From Dactylosporangium sucinum (GTDB taxonomy: Bacteria; Actinomycetota; Actinomycetes; Mycobacteriales; Micromonosporaceae), in contig NZ_BMPI01000030.1 of NCBI RefSeq assembly GCF_014647515.1, forward strand, positions 62,001 through 126,000: a DNA stretch of 64,000 nucleotides, given 5' to 3'. Positions 31,534-39,774 of the stretch are shown piece by piece (positions within the stretch are counted from its first letter, which is position 1; every line of letters starts with the position of its first letter). The notes under the pieces are model-generated. The model made no database searches and was not told the DNA's origin. It was given only the letters and a program-made list of their open reading frames with translations. Both the position numbers and the translations under genes were made by a program.

Positions 31534-33150
31534 ATGGGCAACACACCCCGCCGATGGTTCGGCGTGCTCGTGGCCGTGGTCATGGCCGCGGTCGGGGCGG
31601 TCGTGGTGCTGGCCGGGACGAACCCGGCCGGCGCGGCGACCGCCTTCGTGCAGCGCTGCGGCATCCGTTTCTGCCTCAACGGCAAGGCGTTCTACTTCGC
31701 CGGCACCAACACCTACGACGTGTTCACGTACGGAGCCGGCTCGGGTGACACCGAGACGCAGTACATGGACAAGGCCAAGATCGACGCGCACATGGCGAAC
31801 CTCGCCGCCGACAACGTCACCGTGCTGCGGCTGTGGATGTTCAGCCACGAGAGCTGGCACGGGTTCGAGACCGCCAAGGGCGTCTACAACGAGCAGGAGT
31901 TCGCCCAGTTCGACTACGTCATCGAGTCGGCGCGGGCGCACAACATCCGGCTCATCCCCGTCTTCGAGAACTACTGGGAGGCGTACGGCGGGATCGACAC
32001 CCGGCTGCAGTGGGAGGGCCTGTCCGGCGGGCAACCGGGCCGCGGGCAGTTCTTCAACAAGTTGAAGTGTCCGGGCTGCTTCACCTCGTACAAGAACTAT
32101 GTCTCGTACGCGCTGAACCGCACCAACCACTACAGCGGCGTGAAGTACAAGGACGATCCCACGATCATGGCGTGGGAGCTCATGAACGAGCCGCGCTACG
32201 AGAACCAGACGCCCAACGAGAACACCTCCGGCACCACGCTGCGGGCCTGGGTCGACGAGATGGGCGCCTTCGTCAAGGGCATCGATCCCAACCACCTGCT
32301 CGGCACCGGGCTGGAGGGGCACGAGTCGCGGTACGGCTTCGGCGGCGACGAGGGCAACCCGTTCGTGTACATCCACCAGTCGCCGTACATCGACTTCACC
32401 TCCGCCCACCCGTACCCCACCGAGTCGTGGGCCAACCTGGGCATCGAGCAGACGAAGGCGCTGATCCGCGCCTGGATCAACGACTCGCACAACGTCGTCG
32501 GCAAGCCGTTCTTCATGGGCGAGTTCAACGTCCACAACGTCGACCGCAGCGCCTGGTTCTCGGCGCTGTTCGCCGACTTCGAGGCGGCCGGCGGCGACGG
32601 GAGCGCCTTCTGGTGGTATTCGGCGACCAACGTGGACGGCAAGTTCGGCGTCATGAAGGGCGCGCCGGAACTGGCCGCGTTCCGCACCCACTCCGCGAAC
32701 ATGATCGCCAAGAGCGGCGGCGTCCTGCCGAGCGTCTCGGTGTCGGCGAGCCCGTCGAAAAGCCCGTCCACGAGCGCCAGCCCAAGCCCGTCGGTGTCGG
32801 CCAGTCCGTCGAACAGCCCGCCGGCGGGTGCCTGCACAGTGCGCTACCGGCTGGCGGACTGGGGCAGCAGCTTCAACGGTGACGTGACCATCACCAACAC
32901 CGGTTCCACGGCGATCAACGGGTGGGCGCTGCGCTGGAGCTTCCCGGGCAACCAGGTCATCATCAACATGTGGAACGCCGTTCCCACGCAGAGCGGCAAG
33001 CAGGTCACCGCCACCAACCCGCCCAGCTACAACACCTCCATCCCGGCGGGCGGCAGCCTCAACTTTGGCTTCAGCGCCACCTCGGTCGCCGGGACCAACG
33101 GGGTGCCGGCCTCCTTCACCCTCAACGGCACCACCTGCGTCTCGGCATGA
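31534..33150 (+). CDS. Secreted GH5 beta-mannanase-like enzyme with CBM2
   Basis: 538 residues from ATG 31534. A signal peptide covers about 1-35. The GH5 TIM barrel (about 40-385) opens with NGKAFYFAGTNTYDVF; Glu219 in MAWELMNEPR is the acid/base and Glu330 in FFMGEFNVHN the nucleophile. A Ser/Pro-rich linker (390-425) leads to a C-terminal CBM2 (CTVRYRLADWGSSFNGDVTITNTG, then GWALRWSFPG). It should cleave beta-1,4-mannan or a related polysaccharide outside the cell, with CBM2 binding cellulose. It is followed by a second GH5 gene after 11 bp. Confidence 0.88.
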   Translation: MGNTPRRWFGVLVAVVMAAVGAVVVLAGTNPAGAATAFVQRCGIRFCLNGKAFYFAGTNTYDVFTYGAGSGDTETQYMDKAKIDAHMANLAADNVTVLRLWMFSHESWHGFETAKGVYNEQEFAQFDYVIESARAHNIRLIPVFENYWEAYGGIDTRLQWEGLSGGQPGRGQFFNKLKCPGCFTSYKNYVSYALNRTNHYSGVKYKDDPTIMAWELMNEPRYENQTPNENTSGTTLRAWVDEMGAFVKGIDPNHLLGTGLEGHESRYGFGGDEGNPFVYIHQSPYIDFTSAHPYPTESWANLGIEQTKALIRAWINDSHNVVGKPFFMGEFNVHNVDRSAWFSALFADFEAAGGDGSAFWWYSATNVDGKFGVMKGAPELAAFRTHSANMIAKSGGVLPSVSVSASPSKSPSTSASPSPSVSASPSNSPPAGACTVRYRLADWGSSFNGDVTITNTGSTAINGWALRWSFPGNQVIINMWNAVPTQSGKQVTATNPPSYNTSIPAGGSLNFGFSATSVAGTNGVPASFTLNGTTCVSA

Positions 33151-33161
33151 GGAGGCGACCG

Positions 33162-35129
33162 ATGATCAGACGGTTGATCGCCGCACTGGCCGGGCTCGCG
33201 GTCGTCGCGAGCGCCGGCGCGGCGTCCGCCGGGGTGCGGCACGACGGCTTCGTCACCCGCGACGGCGCGGACCTCAGCCTCGACGGCCGGCCGTTCCGGT
33301 TCGCCGGATCGAACAACTACTATCTCATGTATCGCTCGCCGGCGATGGTCGACGACGTGTTCGCCGACGCGGCCGGTGCCGGGTTCACGGTGCTGCGCAC
33401 GTGGGGTTTCCTGGACATCGGCGACCAGGACGACTCGAACTCGGTGCACCACAAGGAGAACGGCGTCTACTTCCAGTACTGGGACGGCACCCGGCCGGCG
33501 TACAACGACGGCGCCGACGGCCTGGAGCGCCTCGACTACGTGCTCAAGTCGGCTCGCGACCACGGCCTGAAGCTGGTCGTCCCGCTGACGAACAACTGGA
33601 GCGCGTTCGGCGGCATGGACCAGTATGTCCGCTGGCGCGGCGGCACCCACCACGACCAGTTCTACACCGACCCGGTCATCCGCGGCTGGTACCGGGACTG
33701 GATCGCCCACGTGCTGAACCGGACGAACAGCCTGACCGGCGTCAAGTACAAGGACGACCCGACCGTCATGGCGTGGGAGCTGGCCAACGAGCCCCGCTGC
33801 GTCGGCTCCGGTGTGTACCCGCGCTCGGCGTCGTGCACCGACGCCACCGTCACGGGCTGGGCCGGCGAGATCAGCCGGTACATCCGCGGCGTCGACCGGA
33901 AGCATCTGATCAGCGCCGGTGACGAGGGCTTCCTGTGCACCGACCGGTCGAGCGCCGACTTCACGCTCAACTGCGCCGACGGGGTGAACTCGGCCGCGCT
34001 CGCCGCGCTGCCGGCGATCGACCTGGCCTCGTTCCACCTCTACCCGGACCACTGGAACAAGGACCCGGCCAGGGGCACCGGCTGGATCGAGGCCCACGCG
34101 GACCTGGCGCGGCGGTTGCGCAAACCGGTCATGCTCGGCGAGTTCGGGCTGCTGGACAAGGCGACCCGCAACGTCGTCTACCAGCAGTGGACCGACGCCG
34201 CGGTCCGGGCGAGGATCGACGGGTTCCTGTACTGGATCCTGTCCGGCGTCCAGGACGACGGCACGGACTATCCCGACTACGACGGCTTCACGGTGTACTG
34301 CCCGAGCCCCGTCTGCACCACGATCGGCAACGCCGGCGACGAGCTGCGGCACGGGCAGCGCTCCCGCCCGCCGGTCGCCGACCACGACGCTGCGCAGACC
34401 CTGCGGGACGAGCCCGTGACGCTGAGCCCCGCGCTGAACGACATCGCGTACCGCACGAAGGTCAAGCCGTCGACGATCGACCTCGATCCGGTGGCGGCGG
34501 GGCAGCAGACGAGCGTCACCGTCGCCGGGGGCACGCTCACGCTCGCGGCGACGGGCGTCGTGACGTTCACGCCGGCCGCCGGCTTCGTCGGCCGCTCGGT
34601 CGCGCGGTACACCGTGCGCGACCTGGCGGGCCGGACATCGAACGTCGCCGAGCTGCGGGTCACGGTGAAGAACCGGCCGGGCGACCCGCTGGTGCTCGCG
34701 TCGTTCGAGACCGGCACCGACGGCTGGGCACCGGCGAGCTGGCAGGCCAACGCGGGTGCGGTCGCGCAGACGGCGGACTTCCACCCGCACGGCGGCTCCG
34801 GCCTGCGGGTGACGACCGCCGACGGCGGCTGGTTCGGCGCGGCGGCGCTGCCCGAGCGGGCCGACCTGTCCGGGAAGTCAGCACTGAGGCTCGATCTTCG
34901 CACCGGTACCGCCGGCACCTCGTACAGCATCGCGGTGCAGACGGGCGACGCGTACGCGTGGTGCCAGTCGACGTGGGGCTACGCCGGCGCGGCCACGACG
35001 ACGACGATCGAGGTGGATCTGGCGACAGCGATGTCGTGCGATGCCACGGCGTTGGCGGACGTGCGGTCGGTGTACGTCTGGTTCGACGGCAACGGCGTCT
35101 ACGACGTGGACTACCTGCGCGCCGAGTAA
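33162..35129 (+). CDS. Secreted GH5 mannanase-like enzyme with C-terminal beta domains
   Basis: 655 residues from ATG 33162 behind GGAGG. A signal peptide ends near residue 23. The barrel (about 28-400) starts DLSLDGRPFRFAGSNNYYLMY; Glu210 in MAWELANEPR and Glu327 in VMLGEFGLLD are the catalytic pair. Residues about 375-510 form an Ig/cadherin-like linker (PVTLSPALND, GVVTFTPAAGFVG), and about 515-655 form a jelly-roll carbohydrate-binding module (VLASFETGTDGWAP). It is co-transcribed with the CBM2 enzyme and differs from it in binding module, so the pair may target different forms of mannan. Confidence 0.87.
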   Translation: MIRRLIAALAGLAVVASAGAASAGVRHDGFVTRDGADLSLDGRPFRFAGSNNYYLMYRSPAMVDDVFADAAGAGFTVLRTWGFLDIGDQDDSNSVHHKENGVYFQYWDGTRPAYNDGADGLERLDYVLKSARDHGLKLVVPLTNNWSAFGGMDQYVRWRGGTHHDQFYTDPVIRGWYRDWIAHVLNRTNSLTGVKYKDDPTVMAWELANEPRCVGSGVYPRSASCTDATVTGWAGEISRYIRGVDRKHLISAGDEGFLCTDRSSADFTLNCADGVNSAALAALPAIDLASFHLYPDHWNKDPARGTGWIEAHADLARRLRKPVMLGEFGLLDKATRNVVYQQWTDAAVRARIDGFLYWILSGVQDDGTDYPDYDGFTVYCPSPVCTTIGNAGDELRHGQRSRPPVADHDAAQTLRDEPVTLSPALNDIAYRTKVKPSTIDLDPVAAGQQTSVTVAGGTLTLAATGVVTFTPAAGFVGRSVARYTVRDLAGRTSNVAELRVTVKNRPGDPLVLASFETGTDGWAPASWQANAGAVAQTADFHPHGGSGLRVTTADGGWFGAAALPERADLSGKSALRLDLRTGTAGTSYSIAVQTGDAYAWCQSTWGYAGAATTTTIEVDLATAMSCDATALADVRSVYVWFDGNGVYDVDYLRAE

Positions 35130-35655
35130 CGCCGCATGCGGGCCGGCGCCCCCGTGCGCCCCCGTGCGCCGGCCCGCACTGCCCCCGGCGTCAGGCCGGC
35201 CCGGTCGCCCAGGCCCTCGGACTCCTCGCCATCCGTCAACCGGCCGAGGTCCGGCTCACCGGCACCAGCCGCGCCCTCGGGGACCTTCACCCGCCGTCCG
35301 CTGGTGCGGCACACCGCACAACGGCCCGGTCGGTTACCGCGGGTGATAGCCGGCAGGAGATGCCGAACGCCCCCGACGAACCCGCAGCCTCCCAGCGCCT
35401 GCCTGGATAGCATTGCGGTTGGAGATCGGGCCCTCTGTGCGGAGCACCCGATGGCATTCCGCGATAACTGTCATTGACGTTCATCGGAACTATCGTCGCG
35501 CCCTGGGTCCGCATGTCGAGCAAGCTACCGCCGGCCGGTGGCGTCCTCGGGCCCAATCCGGGCAGGAACGTCCCTCGCGACCGAGCGAGCGGCCTGCGCC
35601 CGGTTGTCACCGCCCCGGAACGTGGTCCGGCCGTGACCGAGCAATGGAGGTAGTT
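35130..35655. other. Long spacer upstream of the thiocyanate hydrolase operon
   Basis: 526 bp. Near 35162-35200 it holds GTGCGCCGGCCCGCAC followed by a C-run, a hairpin-plus-tract that also appears at 41.48-41.52 kb and is a candidate terminator. The rest has no recognisable gene or classical riboswitch; the last 150 bp should contain the scn promoter, for which I see no convincing -35/-10 pair. Confidence 0.5.
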
Positions 35656-36090
35656 ATGAGCACATCGACGCTGAATACCCGCTTCGAGGAGATCACGCAC
35701 GGGATCGCCGGAATAACCCCGGTCGAGCGCATCCCGATGGACTCGCCCTACGAGATCTCGAACGAGACCTACGCGGCGCTGCGCAGCGTCCTGCACGACG
35801 TGGGTGGACAGCCGGCACTGCCGGAACCGTACAAGGAAAAGGGTGAAGCACCCTGGGAGATGAACACGTACGTCACCTGCGAATGCCTGGCGATGCACGA
35901 AACGTGGAACGCCGAGATGAGGCGCAGGGCGGAGAACGACCTCGGGGCGACGCTGTACTACGGCCTGCCGTACTACGCACGGTGGATCACGGTCGCCGCC
36001 AAGACACTCATCGACAGAGGGCTGATCACGCCCGACGAACTGTCGTCGAAGATCGACGAGGTACGAGCCCGGCTGAAAGGTACGTCATGA
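35656..36090 (+). CDS. scnB: Thiocyanate hydrolase beta subunit (ScnB-like)
   Basis: 144 residues from ATG 35656 behind GGAGG. It corresponds to the N-terminal half of nitrile hydratase beta and to ScnB: HDVGGQPALPEPY, WEMNTYVTCECLAMHETW, then RRRAENDLG and YYGLPYYARW. The Arg run at residues 89-91 aligns with the active-site arginines of the Thiobacillus thioparus beta subunit as I recall it. With ScnA and ScnC it forms the cobalt enzyme that hydrolyses thiocyanate to carbonyl sulfide and ammonia. The stop overlaps scnA (ATGA). The alternative is a three-subunit nitrile hydratase. Confidence 0.8.
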   Translation: MSTSTLNTRFEEITHGIAGITPVERIPMDSPYEISNETYAALRSVLHDVGGQPALPEPYKEKGEAPWEMNTYVTCECLAMHETWNAEMRRRAENDLGATLYYGLPYYARWITVAAKTLIDRGLITPDELSSKIDEVRARLKGTS

Positions 36091-36392
36091 CACAGCGACG
36101 CTTCTCGATCGGCGACCAGGTGACGGTGCGCGACACCACCAGCCTGTTCCACACCAGGACGCAGCGGTACGCCAGAGGACGCACGGGTGTCGTCACCGAG
36201 AACCGGCCCGAGTGGGTCATCCCGGAGGACGAGGCGTGGGGCCGTGACGAGAACGGCCGTCACGAGCCGTTCTACGTGGTGCGGTTCCAGCAGAAGGATC
36301 TTTGGCCCAACTACACCGGCTTCGACGTCGACACGTTGGAGACCGAGTTTTCCGAACGTTGGCTCGAACCCGCGAAGGCAGGGGCGAAGTGA
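36087..36392 (+). CDS. scnA: Thiocyanate hydrolase alpha subunit (ScnA-like, SH3-like barrel)
   Basis: 101 residues, starting in the ATGA overlap with scnB. It matches the C-terminal SH3-like half of nitrile hydratase beta: RRFSIGDQVTVRD, HTRTQRYARGRTGVV, then PFYVVRFQQKDLWP and ERWLEPA. In thiocyanate hydrolases this half is a separate polypeptide, as here. It packs on the catalytic subunit and helps shape the active site. Its stop overlaps the GTG of scnC. Confidence 0.8.
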   Translation: MTQRRFSIGDQVTVRDTTSLFHTRTQRYARGRTGVVTENRPEWVIPEDEAWGRDENGRHEPFYVVRFQQKDLWPNYTGFDVDTLETEFSERWLEPAKAGAK

Positions 36393-37072
36393 GTACCGCC
36401 GAACACACCCACGTCGAGGGGCCCACAGAGGTCAGCGAGTTCGAGGTGCTGGAGCTCGCCGTGCGCGAGCTTGCCATCGAACACGACCTGTTCTCGGCCG
36501 AGGAGCACCGCCGCTTCTCCGAGTGGGCCGAGGCCCGCACACCGGCCAAGGGAGCCCAGCTCGTGGCCAAGGCGTGGCTCGACCCGGCCTTCAAGCAGCG
36601 GCTGCTCAGCGACGGCACGGAGACGAGCAAGGAGGTGGGCGTCGATTGGCTCGACCCGACGGGGAAGGGCACGCCCAGCGACTACACGTACTTCTACGTC
36701 CTGGAGAACACGCCGAAGGTCCACAACGTGATCGTCTGCACGCTGTGCTCCTGCTACCCGCGGCCCGTCCTCGGGATGTCACCGGACTGGTACCGGACGC
36801 CGAACTACCGGCGGCGGATGGTCCGGCGGCCGCGTGAGGTGCTGGCCGAGTTCGGTCTGCACCTGCCGCCGGACGTCGAGGTGCGGGTGCACGACTCGAA
36901 CCAGAAGTCGCGGTTCATGGTGATGCCCATGCGTCCGGAGGGCACCGAGGGGTGGACCGAGGAGCAACTCGCGTCGATCGTGACGCGGGACACCATGATC
37001 GGTGTCGCCCTGCCGAACCCGGAGTGGACCGCCGCCCAGCCCCCGAACGCGAAGACTGGCGGCCGCCGATGA
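36389..37072 (+). CDS. scnC: Thiocyanate hydrolase gamma subunit (catalytic, cobalt-type)
   Basis: 227 residues from GTG 36389. The metal site VCTLCSC has the Thr of cobalt-type enzymes (iron-type have CSLCSC); the Cys are expected to be oxidised to sulfinic and sulfenic acids. Three residues after the third Cys comes Arg (CYPRP), as in ScnC, where nitrile hydratases usually have Trp (CYPWP). The N-terminal stretch VSEFEVLELAVRELAIEHDLFSAEEH and the late DSNQKSRFMVMPMRPEG also match ScnC. It hydrolyses thiocyanate; nitriles remain possible. Confidence 0.85.
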   Translation: MSTAEHTHVEGPTEVSEFEVLELAVRELAIEHDLFSAEEHRRFSEWAEARTPAKGAQLVAKAWLDPAFKQRLLSDGTETSKEVGVDWLDPTGKGTPSDYTYFYVLENTPKVHNVIVCTLCSCYPRPVLGMSPDWYRTPNYRRRMVRRPREVLAEFGLHLPPDVEVRVHDSNQKSRFMVMPMRPEGTEGWTEEQLASIVTRDTMIGVALPNPEWTAAQPPNAKTGGRR

Positions 37073-37404
37073 CCGGTGTAAGGACCGATGACGTCCTGAT
37101 CGACATCATGGGCGCCGAAGGCCGGCGCAAGGACCGCAGCCTGCCCGAGCTGGACCGCAGGCCGGACCCGTGGGAGTCGAGCATGCAGGCGACCTGCGAG
37201 TGCCTGTCCTGGCGCGGCACGCTCGACAACCTTGAACGCCGGCAAGCCGAGGACCGGCTGGGCGAGAGCGTCTACGCGGACTATCCCGTCCACGCCAGAT
37301 CGGCGCTCGTGGTGGCGCATCTACTCCTCGAGCAGGGCATCCTGGACGAGCAGGAGCTGCGATCGAAGATGCGGCAGGTCCGCTCCAGGCTCGAGGACGT
37401 TTGA
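37069..37404 (+). CDS. P15K-like cobalt metallochaperone, paralog of scnB
   Basis: 111 residues, ATGA-coupled to scnC. It repeats the scnB core: PWESSMQATCECLSWRGTLDN, AEDRLGESVYADYPVHARSALV, LLEQGILDEQELRSKMRQVRSRL. In the Thiobacillus operon the fourth gene, P15K, is such a beta-like protein required for cobalt insertion and Cys oxidation, and nitrile hydratase activators are similar. The Arg run of scnB is reduced to ERRQ. The order scnB-scnA-scnC-p15K is exactly conserved here. Confidence 0.75.
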   Translation: MTGVRTDDVLIDIMGAEGRRKDRSLPELDRRPDPWESSMQATCECLSWRGTLDNLERRQAEDRLGESVYADYPVHARSALVVAHLLLEQGILDEQELRSKMRQVRSRLEDV

Positions 37405-37579
37405 TCAACCCGCCCTGGAACACGTGGTGGTAGCGTCAGCCGCCGGCAGCGCCGGGCGGGCACGTCGGCGGCTCCCCACATCCCGTGCTGGCACCATCAG
37501 CAGCTGAGGCCTTCGACGCCGACCACATCGCCGCGATGGAAAACGTACCGACCGACACGGCAAGGCAGGCGGCGGGCAA

Positions 37580-39424
37580 TTGGGCACAGCGGCGGCGGTA
37601 TGGCGATTCCTCGTCGGCCCCCCGGTGCGGGTACGGCAGGCGGCCAAGCAGCAGATCACGCCGATCGAGGGACTCCCCGCCCTCTCCCTCGACGCCCTGA
37701 CGTCGGTCGCGTACGGGCCGGAAGCGATCATCGCCGTGCTCGCGGCGGCCGGAGTCGCGGCGCTGCATCTGGTGCTGCCGATCTCGATCGCCATCGTCGT
37801 GCTGCTGGCCATCCTGGTGTTCTCCTACCGCCAGGTCATCGAGGCCTATCCGGGCGGCGGCGGCACGTATGCGGTCTGCCGGGCGAACTTCCCGCCGAGC
37901 GTCGGGCTGCTCGGCGCCGCCGCGCTCGTCGTGGACTACACGCTGACCGTCGCGGTCTCGATCGCCGCCGGGGTCGGGTCGCTGACGTCGGCCTTCCCGG
38001 CGCTGGGCCCGGCCACGGTCCCGATCTGCCTGGGCATCCTGGCCCTGGTCACGACGCTCAACCTGCGCGGCCTGGGCGACACGGCCCGGGCGTTCCTGCT
38101 GCCCACGATGCTGTTCATCGTCGGGTTGCTGGGGGTGATCGCGATCGGCCTGATCCACCCACTGGCGCAGGACACACCTCGCCAGGGCCAGCCGCTGACG
38201 TCCACGCAGGGCCTGGAGGCTGTGGGTGTCCTGCTGGTACTGAAGGCCTTCTCCGCCGGGTGCAGCGCGCTGACCGGCGTCGAGGCGATCGCCAACGGCG
38301 TGCCGCTGTTCAAGCAACCGCGGGTGGTCCGGGCCAAGCGGACCGAGCTGCTGCTCGGCAGCATTCTCGGCGTGATGCTGCTGGGCCTGGCCGTCCTCGC
38401 GTACCGCTGGCACATCGGTCCCCGCTCCGGTGAGACCGTGCTGAGCCAGGTCATCGCCCTCGCCATCGGCAGGAACTGGGCGTACTACGTAATGTCCCTG
38501 ACCATCACCGTGGTCCTCATGCTGGCCGCCAACACCTCGTTCGGCGGACTGCCGGTGCTGACCAGCCGGCTCGCCGCCGACAACTACCTGCCGCACCTGT
38601 TCTCGCTGCGCGACGAGCGGCAGGTGTTCGCCGTCGGCATCTGGGTGCTGGCCGGCCTGGCCGGGGTGCTGCTCGTCGCGGTGCGCGGGCAGACCCTCCG
38701 GCTGATCCCGCTGTACGCCATCGGGGTGTTCACCGCTTTCACGCTCTCGCAGTCGGGGCTGGTCAAGCACTGGTGGAAGACCCGACCGGCGCGCTGGAGG
38801 TACCGGGCGGTCGTCAACGGTGCCGGCGCGGCCACGACCGCGGTGGCCACCGTGATATTCCTGGTCACCAAGTTCACCGTCGGCGCGTGGGTGGTCGTGC
38901 TGGCCGTGCCGGCGCTCATCGCGCTGTTCGTGCGCACCCACGCCTACTACGCGCGCTGCGGGCGCGCGCTCGGCCTGCACACGATTCCGGACCGGCCGAG
39001 CGCCAAGCCCACCATGGTGGTGGTCCCGGTGACCGGGGTGAACCGGCTGACCCAGCACGCGGTCGCGGAAGCACTCTCGATCAGCTCGCGGGTGGTGGCC
39101 GTCCACGTCGTGGCCGAGGACGCCGGCCAGGACACGGAGCACGACCGCGAGCTGGACGAGCGGTGGGCCCGGTGGGACCCGGGCGTGCCGCTGCGGATCC
39201 TGCACACCGAGTACGCCTCGGTCGCCCGGCCCATCGTGGCGTTCGTCGACGAACTCCGCGAAGAGCGTGACGAGCAGATCGTCGTGCTGATCCCGGTGGC
39301 GCTGCCGCACCGGCTGCGCTACCGCTTTCTGCACAACCATCTCGAGGTGGCCCTCACCGCCGCGTTGAAGACCCGCCCGGACGTCATCGTCGCCAGCGTG
39401 CCCATGCCGCTGCGCATCCCGTGA
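37580..39424 (+). CDS. APC-superfamily permease, KimA-like with cytosolic C-terminal domain
   Basis: 614 residues from a TTG at 37580 (GTG 37625 is an alternative). Twelve hydrophobic helices fill about residues 35-445, starting ITPIEGLPALSLDALTSVAYGPEAI and SYRQVIEAYPGGGGTYAVC; the last 150 residues form a soluble UspA-like domain (TMVVVPVTGVNRLTQHAVAEAL, EQIVVLIPVALPHRLRYRFLHNHL). This layout matches YdaO/KimA, a potassium:proton symporter. Its position between the hydrolase and cobalt-transport genes makes uptake of a substrate or ion for that pathway possible; that is inference. Confidence 0.8.
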   Translation: MGTAAAVWRFLVGPPVRVRQAAKQQITPIEGLPALSLDALTSVAYGPEAIIAVLAAAGVAALHLVLPISIAIVVLLAILVFSYRQVIEAYPGGGGTYAVCRANFPPSVGLLGAAALVVDYTLTVAVSIAAGVGSLTSAFPALGPATVPICLGILALVTTLNLRGLGDTARAFLLPTMLFIVGLLGVIAIGLIHPLAQDTPRQGQPLTSTQGLEAVGVLLVLKAFSAGCSALTGVEAIANGVPLFKQPRVVRAKRTELLLGSILGVMLLGLAVLAYRWHIGPRSGETVLSQVIALAIGRNWAYYVMSLTITVVLMLAANTSFGGLPVLTSRLAADNYLPHLFSLRDERQVFAVGIWVLAGLAGVLLVAVRGQTLRLIPLYAIGVFTAFTLSQSGLVKHWWKTRPARWRYRAVVNGAGAATTAVATVIFLVTKFTVGAWVVVLAVPALIALFVRTHAYYARCGRALGLHTIPDRPSAKPTMVVVPVTGVNRLTQHAVAEALSISSRVVAVHVVAEDAGQDTEHDRELDERWARWDPGVPLRILHTEYASVARPIVAFVDELREERDEQIVVLIPVALPHRLRYRFLHNHLEVALTAALKTRPDVIVASVPMPLRIP

Positions 39425-39538
39425 GTTCGCGCGCACGCCGGGCGGGATGAAGTTCTGCCGCGGTGTTTGCAGCCTGGATCGCGGGGGAGGGTGCGCCTCG
39501 ACACCACCTGCCGGCTGAGCACTTCATGGAGGTTCCCG

Positions 39539-39760
39539 ATGTCCCAGACCGCAGCCCTGCCGACGCCCGTCCACGCACCACTGCCCGCAGCGATCCCGCT
39601 GCGCCAACTGTTGCCCTGGGCCGTCTTCGGCCTGCTCCTGGCCGCCCTCGCGATGTACTTCGTCGGTGCCGAACAGGGCGCCACCGCAATCTTCTCCGGC
39701 ACGTACATTCACGAGTTCACGCACGACGGCAGGCACCTGCTGTCGTTCCCCTGCCACTGA
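39539..39760 (+). CDS. cbtB: Cobalt transporter subunit CbtB
   Basis: 73 residues from ATG 39539 behind GGAGG. One transmembrane helix (about 24-44) is followed by the short His-rich tail HEFTHDGRHLLSFPCH, the CbtB signature for metal binding. CbtB pairs with CbtA as a cobalt transporter found mostly beside B12 genes or cobalt enzymes. The 114 bp before it show no recognisable cobalamin riboswitch. Here it probably feeds the cobalt-type hydrolase 2 kb upstream. Confidence 0.88.
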   Translation: MSQTAALPTPVHAPLPAAIPLRQLLPWAVFGLLLAALAMYFVGAEQGATAIFSGTYIHEFTHDGRHLLSFPCH

Positions 39761-39774
39761 GCGGCCGCGACGAC

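Noticed and set aside
36389..37072. Ordinary two-subunit nitrile hydratase alpha
   Set aside because: The beta half-genes are split into separate genes and the CYPRP Arg and N-terminal block fit ScnC better; nitrile activity is still named as an alternative.
39425..39538. Possible cobalamin riboswitch before cbtB
   Set aside because: CbtAB genes are often under B12 riboswitches, but no B12-box-like GCCACTG or supporting helices are seen in the 114 bp.
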